Shown piece by piece: positions 24,687 through 33,067 of a stretch of DNA of 64,000 nt (position 1 is its first letter; every line of letters starts with the position of its first letter). A model generated the notes under the pieces. The model saw only the letters and a program-made list of their open reading frames with translations. It was not told the DNA's origin and did not search any database. Source of the stretch: Pedobacter sp. MR2016-24 (GTDB taxonomy: Bacteria; Bacteroidota; Bacteroidia; Sphingobacteriales; Sphingobacteriaceae). The position numbers and the translations under genes are program-made. Location of the stretch: the NCBI RefSeq assembly GCF_026239655.1, contig NZ_JAPIVO010000004.1:124001-188000 (forward strand), written 5' to 3'.

Positions 24687-25886
24687 TTAAGCCGGACCTA
24701 CCTTATTTTGCTGCTGCTGTAACATAATGGCGAGTAAAAAGCCTGTAAATACCATTCCCATGCTAAAAGGGAAAATATAGCCCATTCCAAAACGACTTGC
24801 TATCCCGCCTACCAGGGGGCCTGTTATACCGAGAGACAGATCAATAAATAATCCATATCCGCCCAGGGCTGCACCTTTATTTGATGCAGGAACTAGTTTC
24901 ACTGCTTCAACACCTAAGGCAGGAAAGATCAATGAGAATCCCAGACCGGTAATCCCTGCACCAATCAATGCTACATGAGGAACATTTGCCAGCCATAAAA
25001 TGAGGAGTCCCGCTGTTTCCAATGCAAGACAGTATACAGCTGTTTTCATACCGCCATGTAATTCTATTGAACGGCCAAAAATAACCCTTCCAAGAATAAA
25101 CAGGATACTAAAAACAGACAGGCATAATACGGCACCTGTCCAGTTTAAAGAAGCATAATATAAAGTGATAAAAGTAGAGATGGTACCGAATCCTAATCCT
25201 CCAAGTGCAAGGCAGATTCCATAGGGAGACACCGTTTTCAGTACTTTGAGAAAAGGCTGTCTGGCTACATCGCTATTTCCTTTTAATCCTGTCTTGCTTT
25301 TTGCATAAAAGAAGCCAATGGCACCAACGACCATAATCAACAGGCCAATGCTGCCAATTCCAAAGCTATTGTGCAGAATAACCCCTAATGGGGCTCCGGC
25401 CGCAAGTGCTCCATAACTAGCGATGCCATTAAATGAAATAGCTTTTCCTGTATGTTCATCCCCTACGGCCAGTATGGCCCAGTTAACCGGACTTGCCCCA
25501 ATCAGTCCTTCGGCAAAACCGGTCATTAAGCGTGTCACAACCAGTAAAGCCAGACTTAATCCGTGCATATCCCTAAATAGATAAGCGCAGAAAAGTAATA
25601 TCCCGCTGCATATAAAACCAAGCATCCCCATCAATACTGCTGGCTTTGGTCCCTTTTTATCTACTATACTTCCTGCATAACCACGGGAGAGAAAAGTGGT
25701 CACATATTGTATGCTAATTACAATACCGGCTATCATCGTGCTGTATCCCAGATCCTGGTGAATAAAAACAGGCAATACAGCCAAGGCTAAACCTATGGTG
25801 AAATAGCCGATAAAGGTAAAGGTGACGAAACTTGTTATGGTCAGCCGCAGTTTGGAACCTGCGCCGGCCGTTACTTCTGGTGGCAT
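24687..25886 (-). CDS. MFS transporter, YhhS/YfcJ-like
   Basis: A 399-residue major facilitator with 12 predicted membrane segments. It resembles the E. coli YhhS/YfcJ group: YFTIGLALAVLPVFIHQDLGYS near the N-terminus, VISIQYVTTFLSRGYAGSIVDKKGP (motif A-like loop), AISFNGIASYGALAAGAPLGV, GFGTISTFITLYYA, and FSLIFPALGVEAVKLVPASNKGAALGGY. That group is annotated as efflux or arabinose/glyphosate-related transporters, but the substrate here is unknown. It stands alone, facing the RRM gene, with the LuxR-type regulator divergent 198 bp away. Confidence 0.9.
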   Translation of the reverse strand: MPPEVTAGAGSKLRLTITSFVTFTFIGYFTIGLALAVLPVFIHQDLGYSTMIAGIVISIQYVTTFLSRGYAGSIVDKKGPKPAVLMGMLGFICSGILLFCAYLFRDMHGLSLALLVVTRLMTGFAEGLIGASPVNWAILAVGDEHTGKAISFNGIASYGALAAGAPLGVILHNSFGIGSIGLLIMVVGAIGFFYAKSKTGLKGNSDVARQPFLKVLKTVSPYGICLALGGLGFGTISTFITLYYASLNWTGAVLCLSVFSILFILGRVIFGRSIELHGGMKTAVYCLALETAGLLILWLANVPHVALIGAGITGLGFSLIFPALGVEAVKLVPASNKGAALGGYGLFIDLSLGITGPLVGGIASRFGMGYIFPFSMGMVFTGFLLAIMLQQQQNKVGPA

Positions 25887-26084
25887 ATCTTTAGAAAATC
25901 TGATAAGTCCGCAATTTAAAGAGATTCAAAGCGCCGGCTCAATTTACAGGCGATAAAAACAACTCTTTACTTTATAATAACATTTAATAGCTATTAGAAG
26001 AAAAACTTGGTGTGTTTGTTCTTCTGTAATTAGATAAGGGTAAGTTATGAATAATATAATATTTATTTATGTAATCGTTTAATT

Positions 26085-26900
26085 ATGAAAAAATTATCAT
26101 ATATCTTTATTATAATCATCCTGATTATGACAACAAATAAAGATATACTACATTCCGTTTGGGATAAAATGGATGTGGTAATAACTACTAAAGCTATTTT
26201 TTCAGAAGAAATTCTGATTGATGAACTGCTGTCGAATATGCTTTGCACGGGACCTCATTATTATTATATCGTAGACTTTTACGACCGGCAGATTAAATAT
26301 ATGAGTCATTCGGTATTGTCTGTGCTGGGCCTGGCTCCCGAATCAGTAACCTTTGATGATATCATTAACAGAATCCATCCGGATGACATCGATTATGTAG
26401 CTAAAGCCGAAAGCACGGTGCTGGATTATTTGTATAACCACATAGGCTGCAGTCGCGTGAAAGAATTTAAAAACAGTTATTGCTTCCGGATGAAAATGCC
26501 TGATCACAGCTATCAGTTATTTCAGCATCAGTCGGTTATTCTTACCACAGATCAGTACGGCGGTTTTGCCAGGGCGCTAAACATCCATACCAATATCAGT
26601 CATCTCACTAAGGTCAATAACTATCAGGCCATTGTGGCATCTATTACGGGTGAACAGCAATATGTTTATCTCGATGTGCTAAACAATGAGAAGCCGCCCG
26701 CCCGGTCTATTGTGCTTAGTCGCCGGGAAAAGGAAATTGTCTGTCAGATTGCCCGTGGACTGGCAAGTAAGGAGATTGCCTCCAAACTCTGCGTCTCTAT
26801 CCATACCGTAAATACACACCGCAGAAATATCCTGCAGAAAGCAGGGGTGAAGAGCAGCGGGGAATTGGTTTCCAGATGTGTGAGTGAAGGATTAATCTGA
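26085..26900 (+). CDS. PAS-domain LuxR-type transcriptional regulator
   Basis: A 271-residue regulator. The middle (about 65-185) looks like a PAS fold: YYYIVDFYDRQIKYMSHSVL, then FDDIINRIHPDDIDYV, then a QLFQHQSVILTTDQYG strand. The C-terminus is a LuxR/GerE helix-turn-helix: LSRREKEIVCQIARGLASKEIA, SIHTVNTHRRNILQKAGV. The stretch between ATG 26085 and ATG 26127 is unusually hydrophobic (SYIFIIIILIM). Starting at 26127 (MTTNKDILHSVWD) would give a plain cytoplasmic protein and may be the true start. No DNA or ligand partner can be deduced; the strong terminator just downstream makes it a single-gene unit. Confidence 0.88.
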   Translation: MKKLSYIFIIIILIMTTNKDILHSVWDKMDVVITTKAIFSEEILIDELLSNMLCTGPHYYYIVDFYDRQIKYMSHSVLSVLGLAPESVTFDDIINRIHPDDIDYVAKAESTVLDYLYNHIGCSRVKEFKNSYCFRMKMPDHSYQLFQHQSVILTTDQYGGFARALNIHTNISHLTKVNNYQAIVASITGEQQYVYLDVLNNEKPPARSIVLSRREKEIVCQIARGLASKEIASKLCVSIHTVNTHRRNILQKAGVKSSGELVSRCVSEGLI

Positions 26901-26910
26901 TCTTATTTAT

Positions 26911-26953
26911 AAATGAAATGGCCTGCTAATTAAATCAGCAGGCCATTTCATTT
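26911..26953. terminator. strong bidirectional terminator
   Basis: A 17-bp perfect stem (AAATGAAATGGCCTGCT / AGCAGGCCATTTCATTT) with a 9-nt loop. It lies between the convergent LuxR-type gene and the TonB receptor gene and is ideally placed to stop both transcripts. Confidence 0.88.
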
Positions 26954-26968
26954 ATGCTAATGCTAAAG

Positions 26969-29845
26969 TTAAAAGGTATAAGCAATCTTACCATATACAT
27001 AACGACCACTAAAACCAAACTGACTTACCGCTCTTGGATACAAAAACCGTCCATTTGAAGTATTATCCAGGGAACCGGAATAAGTCTGGCCGGCAATGCC
27101 GCTTAAATTATCCTCATTGTTTCTCGGACTGATATATAACTCATCAGGATACACATCAAAAATATTATTGGCGCCAACCGTTACTGTCAGGCTCTTATTT
27201 GCTGCATAACTCACAGAAAAATCTGATACCCATTTAGGCGTAAAAGTCTGATCCATTTCAACCGGAAGATTATTTGCCGGAATGGTAGGGTCAACCGCAT
27301 TCAGGTAAGTCACTTCACCAAAACGTACCGTTCTCGCTACAAAACTGAGCTTATCTAAAGTGAGGTTAGCAGTAAGGTTAAGTTTGTTTTTTGGTACTGA
27401 ACTTTCGAAACGTGAACGCTCTAAACGATCGAATAACTTAGCTTTTAAGGTAGCATTCCCCTCTATAGCCGGAGAACCTTTCACTTCCCTGACTACAGTT
27501 TTATTTAAATTACCGGCAACGCTCAACAGTAAATTGCTTTTAGTGCCTAAGGTAAATCTGTTGGTTAACACTACATCAAGACCTGCAGTGTTCGTTTTGA
27601 TGGCGTTCGTGAAAAACTGCACACTATTTACCTGTGCGTTAGGATCCACTGTATTCAGGATGTCATTTACCGGTCCCGCTATTAAAGCGCCTGCGCTGTT
27701 ACGCTCTCTTGCATACTGGCTGGAGAAAACGATCCTGTCTTTAATATCGATGTTGTAAGCATCTATAGTAAAGGTGAATGTTTTGATCCTGCCGGCCAGG
27801 CCCAAACTGCCCGACTTAGAAATTTCCGGTTTTAGAGAGCCTACGCCAAACTGCGAAACAATTGGATTGTCATTGTTTACGGTTAATACTTGTGTAGGTA
27901 AGCTGGCTACGAATTGCGTACTTTCATTGTTGAAATAACGTTGGTGTAATGATGGAGCCCTGAAGCCTGTTGCATAGGCACCACGTAAAGAGATATCGCC
28001 GAATAATTTCACCTTACCGGTAAATTTATAAGAGAAATTAGAACCAAAATCACTGTAGTTCTCATAACGTCCCGCAGCTTCAAGTAAAACTCTCGGACCA
28101 AACTCTGCTTCGAAATCTGCGTAAAGACTTTTGTTGTTGCGAGATTCATTGATTGCATTATTAGGATTAAAACCCGGAAATACCTGTGCTCCTGCAGCAG
28201 TGATTGCTGTACCTGCCAATCTTCCCGGAATACCTCTTGAAGGCTGACCAAAAGAATAAGAAAGTTCTTCACCCGGTCTGATCTGGTAGTTATCAACTCT
28301 GAACTCCCCGCCAAATGCAGTATTCAATGAAGTTAAGAAACCCCCATCAATATCATATTTTTTGTTCAGGTCCAGATTGGTGGTATTTTGTCTGAACAAT
28401 AATTCACCCGCATAAAAGGAAGTGGGACTTGTGCCAATCGGTAAAGAGGCATTCACCGTATTATTGATGTCAAATTTGATATTATTCTCCCCGCTCGTAT
28501 TACTCAGATCATAATTCCATGTGCCGATTTTGCCTCTCAGACCGGCAGAAAATGAAAGGTCGTTGATTTTGGTGTCGATTAAAGGCAGAAATCCATTAGG
28601 ATACAGGCTCAGGTCAATCTGGGTGGTCTGCGTAGGTAAACGGTAAAAACCCGCCGCACTACCTGTTTTATGGGTATAGCCTGCAGCGAAGTACAGCTCT
28701 GTATTTTTCGTGAAATTGTATTGGCCGTTCAAAAATGCACCTCCATTTTTGGAATCGGAGTTTCCTACACGCATATTGTTTCTGTCCAGTCCGTTCGCTG
28801 CTGCTCTTGCATCATCAGCGGCTTTCAGACTCGCAAATCTTGCCTGATAAGCAGCTTCCGTTTCCGTAGCACCTTTTGTCGGGCTGCCCGAATATAAAAG
28901 CGGACGTGTATCTAAACCGCCGCGGTTGGTAAAATCGCGCTTGATATACTGACCAGCAAAATTGATAAAACCTTTATCATTTTTAAAAGCCCAGCCCTTA
29001 CTGAAGTCCGCCTGAAAGGTACGTCCATCGCTAAATTCGCGGCCTAGAGTTTTAGAGTCTGATTGTCCGAAGGAAGTAGAGAAGCTATAAGGCGTTACTT
29101 TTTTGAGGACAATGTTGATTACCCCTGCAATTGCATCAGAGCCGTATTGTGCTGCTGCACCGTCACGTAAAACTTCGATGCGCTCTATGGCGGCTACCGG
29201 AATAGAGTTTAAGTCTGTTCCTACGGATCCGCGACCGAAAGTACCATTAATGTTAACCAGTGCTGTAGTATGCCGGCGTTTACCATTTACCAATACCAGC
29301 ACCTGATCCGGCCCCAGCCCTCTCAGTGAGGCAGGGTCAATATGGTCCGTTCCATCAGATACCGTTTGCCTGTTAGAACTAAAAGACGGCGCCACATAAT
29401 TCAGGATTTGTGTCAGATCTACCTGCGCAAAACTTTTTACATCTTTGGTCGTGATCAGATCTACCGGAACAGGACTTTGTATGTTCGTTCTCGGTACCGA
29501 AGATCTGGATCCGATTACTACCACGTTATCCAGGGTGGTCTTGGCATCCTGCAGCGTGAAATCCTGCGTTCTCGTAGCGTTGTCAATCTGCACATCAGTT
29601 TCTATGCTTTGGGATCCCGTAAAAGAGACCCTTAGTTTAAAGCTGCCCGCATTCGGGAATTTCAGGGCATACGCACCATTAGCATCTGTTGATGTGCCTA
29701 TTTTCAGGCCTATCACCTGTAATGTGGCGCCGGGAATTGCCATTCCGGCCGTGTCAGTAACCTTTCCTTTCAAAACCTGAGCAATCAGGTTATTTGAAAA
29801 CAGTAAGGCCAGGATAAATGTGGTTCTGAGTAGAATTTTGGTCAT
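26969..29845 (-). CDS. TonB-dependent receptor with carboxypeptidase-regulatory-like domain
   Basis: A 958-residue outer-membrane receptor. The signal peptide (ending NLIAQ) is followed by a carboxypeptidase-regulatory-like domain (VLKGKVTDTAGMAIPGATL). The plug contains NVVVIGSRSSVPRTN, LRGLGPDQVLVLVNGKRRHT, IPVAAIERIEVLRDGAAAQYGSDAIAG and INIVLKK, of the classical (not SusC) type. The barrel ends RYVYGKIAYTF, with a terminal Phe as needed for outer-membrane assembly. No SusD partner is adjacent. The ligand is unknown. The next gene upstream on the same strand encodes a DUF2911 protein, 143 bp away. Confidence 0.93.
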   Translation of the reverse strand: MTKILLRTTFILALLFSNNLIAQVLKGKVTDTAGMAIPGATLQVIGLKIGTSTDANGAYALKFPNAGSFKLRVSFTGSQSIETDVQIDNATRTQDFTLQDAKTTLDNVVVIGSRSSVPRTNIQSPVPVDLITTKDVKSFAQVDLTQILNYVAPSFSSNRQTVSDGTDHIDPASLRGLGPDQVLVLVNGKRRHTTALVNINGTFGRGSVGTDLNSIPVAAIERIEVLRDGAAAQYGSDAIAGVINIVLKKVTPYSFSTSFGQSDSKTLGREFSDGRTFQADFSKGWAFKNDKGFINFAGQYIKRDFTNRGGLDTRPLLYSGSPTKGATETEAAYQARFASLKAADDARAAANGLDRNNMRVGNSDSKNGGAFLNGQYNFTKNTELYFAAGYTHKTGSAAGFYRLPTQTTQIDLSLYPNGFLPLIDTKINDLSFSAGLRGKIGTWNYDLSNTSGENNIKFDINNTVNASLPIGTSPTSFYAGELLFRQNTTNLDLNKKYDIDGGFLTSLNTAFGGEFRVDNYQIRPGEELSYSFGQPSRGIPGRLAGTAITAAGAQVFPGFNPNNAINESRNNKSLYADFEAEFGPRVLLEAAGRYENYSDFGSNFSYKFTGKVKLFGDISLRGAYATGFRAPSLHQRYFNNESTQFVASLPTQVLTVNNDNPIVSQFGVGSLKPEISKSGSLGLAGRIKTFTFTIDAYNIDIKDRIVFSSQYARERNSAGALIAGPVNDILNTVDPNAQVNSVQFFTNAIKTNTAGLDVVLTNRFTLGTKSNLLLSVAGNLNKTVVREVKGSPAIEGNATLKAKLFDRLERSRFESSVPKNKLNLTANLTLDKLSFVARTVRFGEVTYLNAVDPTIPANNLPVEMDQTFTPKWVSDFSVSYAANKSLTVTVGANNIFDVYPDELYISPRNNEDNLSGIAGQTYSGSLDNTSNGRFLYPRAVSQFGFSGRYVYGKIAYTF

Positions 29846-29988
29846 ATTAGAGTTGATTAGACAGCAATATAATGAAATTCTACAATTTTGGTATATATTT
29901 TACCTCTAAATATCCATTTGATTTACAGTTGTTTATAATTTGTTGCCTTTTTCAGCAATTGTCCGCATATAAGCTGCAATTTTTAAAT

Positions 29989-30528
29989 TTATTTAAAAAT
30001 CACAGGAACTGTTAAGTTCTCCCAGGAAATTGTAAATCCATTTTTGGCAATACTGTAAACCAAACGCTCATTCATTTTGGCAGATTTAACTGGTTTAGCA
30101 ATTACAGTTAATACATCTTTCGTCGCATCGTCAGTAGTTTCACCTGTACGTTTGATACCCCATTGACCTGTTTCCGAATTGAAGATGATCTTCCATTCTT
30201 TTTCTCCCGGAACTACATATAAACTGTATTTGCCAGCAGGCAGTGTTTTTCCCTGTATCTTAAGTGCTTTGTCGGTCGTAATAGTGGTTGCTTCATTAGC
30301 CCCGGCTCTCCATGTTTTATTGTAAGGAACAAGATCCCCCCATATTTTCCTCCCTTTAACAGCCGGACTGCCATAATTTATAGTCACTGCTGCACCATTG
30401 ATAGTGCCTTTGGCCACTGTAGCCGGACTAACCCTTTGTTCTTTATTGCCCTGAGCCAAAACTGTGATCGACATCATTAAACTGCATAAGATCAGCAGAT
30501 ATGATTTTTTTAATGTTTTAGTATTCAT
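29989..30528 (-). CDS. DUF2911-family secreted protein
   Basis: A 179-residue exported protein (signal MNTKTLKKSYLLILCSLMMSITVLAQ). The mature part matches DUF2911: QRVSPATVAKGTINGAAVTINYGSPAVKGRKIWG, YNKTWRAGANEATTITTDKAL, GKTLPAGKYSLYVVPGEKEWKIIFNSE, and a C-terminal ISWENLTVPV. The family is beta-rich, periplasmic, and of unknown activity. It is probably single-gene, with the divergent AlkC-like gene 94 bp away. It appears intact and normal in length. Confidence 0.9.
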   Translation of the reverse strand: MNTKTLKKSYLLILCSLMMSITVLAQGNKEQRVSPATVAKGTINGAAVTINYGSPAVKGRKIWGDLVPYNKTWRAGANEATTITTDKALKIQGKTLPAGKYSLYVVPGEKEWKIIFNSETGQWGIKRTGETTDDATKDVLTVIAKPVKSAKMNERLVYSIAKNGFTISWENLTVPVIFK

Positions 30529-30622
30529 ATGGTTATCTTTTTTGTTTATTAAAATTAGCTAACTCATCAGGATAAAGCTAATTTAAATGAAAATTTAATC
30601 ATGGTATCAAAACCATAAACTT

Positions 30623-31720
30623 ATGAGTGCAATCAAAGATATATACTGTCAATCGTTTTATAACAAGTTTGCGAATTCAATGAGCGCTGTGTTTCCTTCC
30701 TTTGAAAAACAAAAGTTTATCAGTCTCATCTATGATGATCAGTTCGAGGCACGGGAGTGGAAGGAGCGGATGAAACACACCACAAGAACCTTTCATGCAT
30801 TTATGCCTGCCAGATTCTCTGAAGCAGCAATATTGATTGAAAAACTGATCACCGGATTAAGAGCTGATGGTTTTGGCGAGGATGGATTGGCCATGATTTT
30901 TCTGGCTGATTATGTCGAAATTTATGGAATAGATGATTTCGAAAATGCAGTTAAGGCTCTTGAAATCGTTACTCAGTTCGTGAGCTGTGAGTTTGCAGTA
31001 AGGCCATTTATTCTGAAGTATGGCGATCAGATGATTGCCCGGATGACCATTTGGTCTACCCATGAAAATTCAAAGGTACGTCGCTTAGCCAGTGAAGGCA
31101 GCAGACCACGCCTGCCATGGGCAATGGCCATTCCCGCGCTTAAAAAAAATCCTGCCCCAATTCTTCCGATACTGGAAAATTTAAAAAATGATCCCTCAGC
31201 ATCAGTGAGGAGAAGTGTAGCCAATAGTCTGAATGATATTGCCAAGGATAATCCGGACATTGTAATTGCTATCGCCTCCAGATGGAAGGGGGACAATAAA
31301 CAAACTGATGCCATTGTGAAACATGGTCTGAGAACACTTTTAAAACAGGGTCATCCTTTAGTACTCCAGCAATATGGTTTGGAAAGTAAACAGATCACGC
31401 TCCTGGACTTTAAAATACTAAGCCCGGTAGTCAGGATAGCGGAGAGTGTCGAATTTACCTTTGCGATTAGAAATGATAATCCGGCGGCGCATTTGGTGAG
31501 GCTGGAGTATGGATTGTATTACAGGAAAGCTAAAGGTCACCTGGCAAGAAAGGTCTTTAAGATTAGTGAGCGACTCCTCCAGCAGGACGAACAATTGCGG
31601 ATACATAGAAAACAGTCATTTAAGCTCATTACCACCAGAAAATTCCACACAGGCATTCATCAGCTTTCTGTTATCATCAACGGAGAAGAGAAAGGTATCC
31701 AAGATTTTGAACTCGTTTAA
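30623..31720 (+). CDS. AlkC-like DNA alkylation repair protein (HEAT repeats plus Ig-like C-terminus)
   Basis: A 365-residue protein. Residues about 1-235 are alpha-helical ALK/HEAT-like repeats typical of the AlkC/AlkD superfamily: FIKLIYDDQFEAREWKERMKH-like start (here FISLIYDDQFEAREWKE), IWSTHENSKVRRLASEGSRPRLPWA, and NDPSASVRRSVANSLNDIAKDNPD. Residues about 250-365 form a beta-rich, Ig-like domain (LDFKILSPVVRIAESVEFTF … GIHQLSVIINGEEKGIQDFELV). That two-domain order is the AlkC type, which excises N3-methyl-type purine lesions without base flipping. The active-site acidic residue was not mapped by eye. Confidence 0.85.
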   Translation: MSAIKDIYCQSFYNKFANSMSAVFPSFEKQKFISLIYDDQFEAREWKERMKHTTRTFHAFMPARFSEAAILIEKLITGLRADGFGEDGLAMIFLADYVEIYGIDDFENAVKALEIVTQFVSCEFAVRPFILKYGDQMIARMTIWSTHENSKVRRLASEGSRPRLPWAMAIPALKKNPAPILPILENLKNDPSASVRRSVANSLNDIAKDNPDIVIAIASRWKGDNKQTDAIVKHGLRTLLKQGHPLVLQQYGLESKQITLLDFKILSPVVRIAESVEFTFAIRNDNPAAHLVRLEYGLYYRKAKGHLARKVFKISERLLQQDEQLRIHRKQSFKLITTRKFHTGIHQLSVIINGEEKGIQDFELV

Positions 31721-31928
31721 AATTTTATTTACCAATTTCTACTCTTCTGGCGTTTTGATACCTGATATGCTGTTTTGAGATAGGAGATGTTGAAAGGGGA
31801 AATACCTTGTTCAAAAGCGGTTTTATTGATAGCTTTTGAATTATATAAAAATAATTATTAACCTCTATATTAATATTTATTAATAATGTGTATTTTGTGT
31901 TTGAAATTCCTTCATTAAAACAAAAAAT

Positions 31929-32522
31929 ATGCGTGATCCCATTCATCTACTCCTCTCACAATTGCACGATGTGGCCGAAACAATGAAAGTTATAGCTGCT
32001 TCTGAAAACCAGAGCGCAAAACTGGATAGTGTTGTAGCAAATTTTGCAGAACTGGCCGAAGCCCTCAACCGTCTGAAGTTTCAAATTTTTGAAGTCATAA
32101 AGGATCCTAAAAAAGTTCCTGCGACGAGTGAGGTTTTGCTGGATGATGTGGAGACGCAGAAGTATACAGGTGCTTTCTGGAGAAAACCTACTTTAGAGGA
32201 ACTGGATGCTTTAGCGACATATATGGCCGAAGATGTTCTCCGTTATAATGATATATGTGACGTCGATTTATCTGATCCCGATGTTTTTCACTTCAACTAT
32301 GACGACGAAAAGGCGCTGGCTTTTGAAGAAATTAAAGAAATGGCAATGGTAGTGGAACTGCCTTCGCTGGAGTGGAAAATATTTTATAAATCTTCATTGG
32401 CAATAGATCAATCCCACCACTCCAATGCTATCCATTTACATCATTCAATTAACAGCTATCTGCAGGAAGCTGACGGAAGTTTTACGTGCATCGATTTGAC
32501 AGACTATCTGGATATTTACTAA
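31929..32522 (+). CDS. hypothetical protein
   Basis: A 197-residue acidic, soluble protein with no family I recognise. The N-terminal ~60 residues are helical and heptad-like (LLLSQLHDVAETMKVIAASE … FAELAEALNRLKFQIFEV). The middle and end are richer in Asp/Glu and aromatic residues (DICDVDLSDPDVFHFNYDDEKALAFEE; then HHSNAIHLHHSI, His-rich). There is no signal or membrane segment. It stands alone between the AlkC-like gene and a convergent small gene, with a hairpin just downstream. The coding frame is clean over its whole length, so it is likely real. Confidence 0.65.
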   Translation: MRDPIHLLLSQLHDVAETMKVIAASENQSAKLDSVVANFAELAEALNRLKFQIFEVIKDPKKVPATSEVLLDDVETQKYTGAFWRKPTLEELDALATYMAEDVLRYNDICDVDLSDPDVFHFNYDDEKALAFEEIKEMAMVVELPSLEWKIFYKSSLAIDQSHHSNAIHLHHSINSYLQEADGSFTCIDLTDYLDIY

Positions 32523-32528
32523 AGCCTA

Positions 32529-32563
32529 TAGCTGATCATAATTCAGGCTATTATAATCAGCTA
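32529..32563. terminator. possible terminator hairpin between convergent genes
   Basis: TAGCTGAT and ATCAGCTA pair as an 8-bp stem with a 19-nt loop, followed on the plus strand by CAAATTATTTTTT. It lies between the convergent hypothetical genes. The loop is longer than usual, so this is only moderately supported. Confidence 0.4.
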
Positions 32564-32567
32564 CAAA

Positions 32568-32918
32568 TTATTTTTTAAAAGGTCCTGTCATAGCGATGCC
32601 TTGAGCCTTGTTCCTCGAAAATTCAACATAACTTTCGTCTGCGATAAAAACAACGGTCTTCTCATTCACCGCCTTGTCTTTAATCAGTTCCAGCAGGCTG
32701 GCTTCAACTATACCCAGTTCAGCTTTTCTGTCCTCAATCAATGTATCCTGAATTTTAACCTCCTTATTTAATCCTTTGATCTCCAGTTGTAAATCGAATG
32801 TTTGTTCATCCTGTGCCAGATCACTAATTAATTTATGTACAAGGAGTAAATTGCTTTCCTGTTCTGTAAGTCTTAATTTAGAATGATGAAAAGCCTTCGC
32901 TAATTCTGTGATTTCCAT
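32568..32918 (-). CDS. hypothetical coiled-coil protein
   Basis: A 116-residue Glu/Lys-rich protein. Residues about 15-85 form a long predicted helix/coiled coil (LTEQESNLLLVHKLISDLAQDE, NKEVKIQDTLIEDRKAELGIVEASLLELI). A short C-terminal beta-type segment follows (EKTVVFIADESYVEFSRN). There is no signal peptide or recognised domain. It is convergent with the gene ending at 32522 and divergent from the outer-membrane barrel gene at 33068. The function is unknown; the clean frame and Bacteroidota-like composition support a real gene. Confidence 0.6.
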   Translation of the reverse strand: MEITELAKAFHHSKLRLTEQESNLLLVHKLISDLAQDEQTFDLQLEIKGLNKEVKIQDTLIEDRKAELGIVEASLLELIKDKAVNEKTVVFIADESYVEFSRNKAQGIAMTGPFKK

Positions 32919-33067
32919 TTATTTATTGTTTTCTGTCAATGTAGTCATTATTTAAATGCTTATTGCTGTTGATACCCGCCGATTTTGACATAACACTGAA
33001 TCGTTAATATGACGTTTTTCAGAAAGAAAAAATAAGCTATCTTGCATTTAAAATTTAAACCCGGTAC

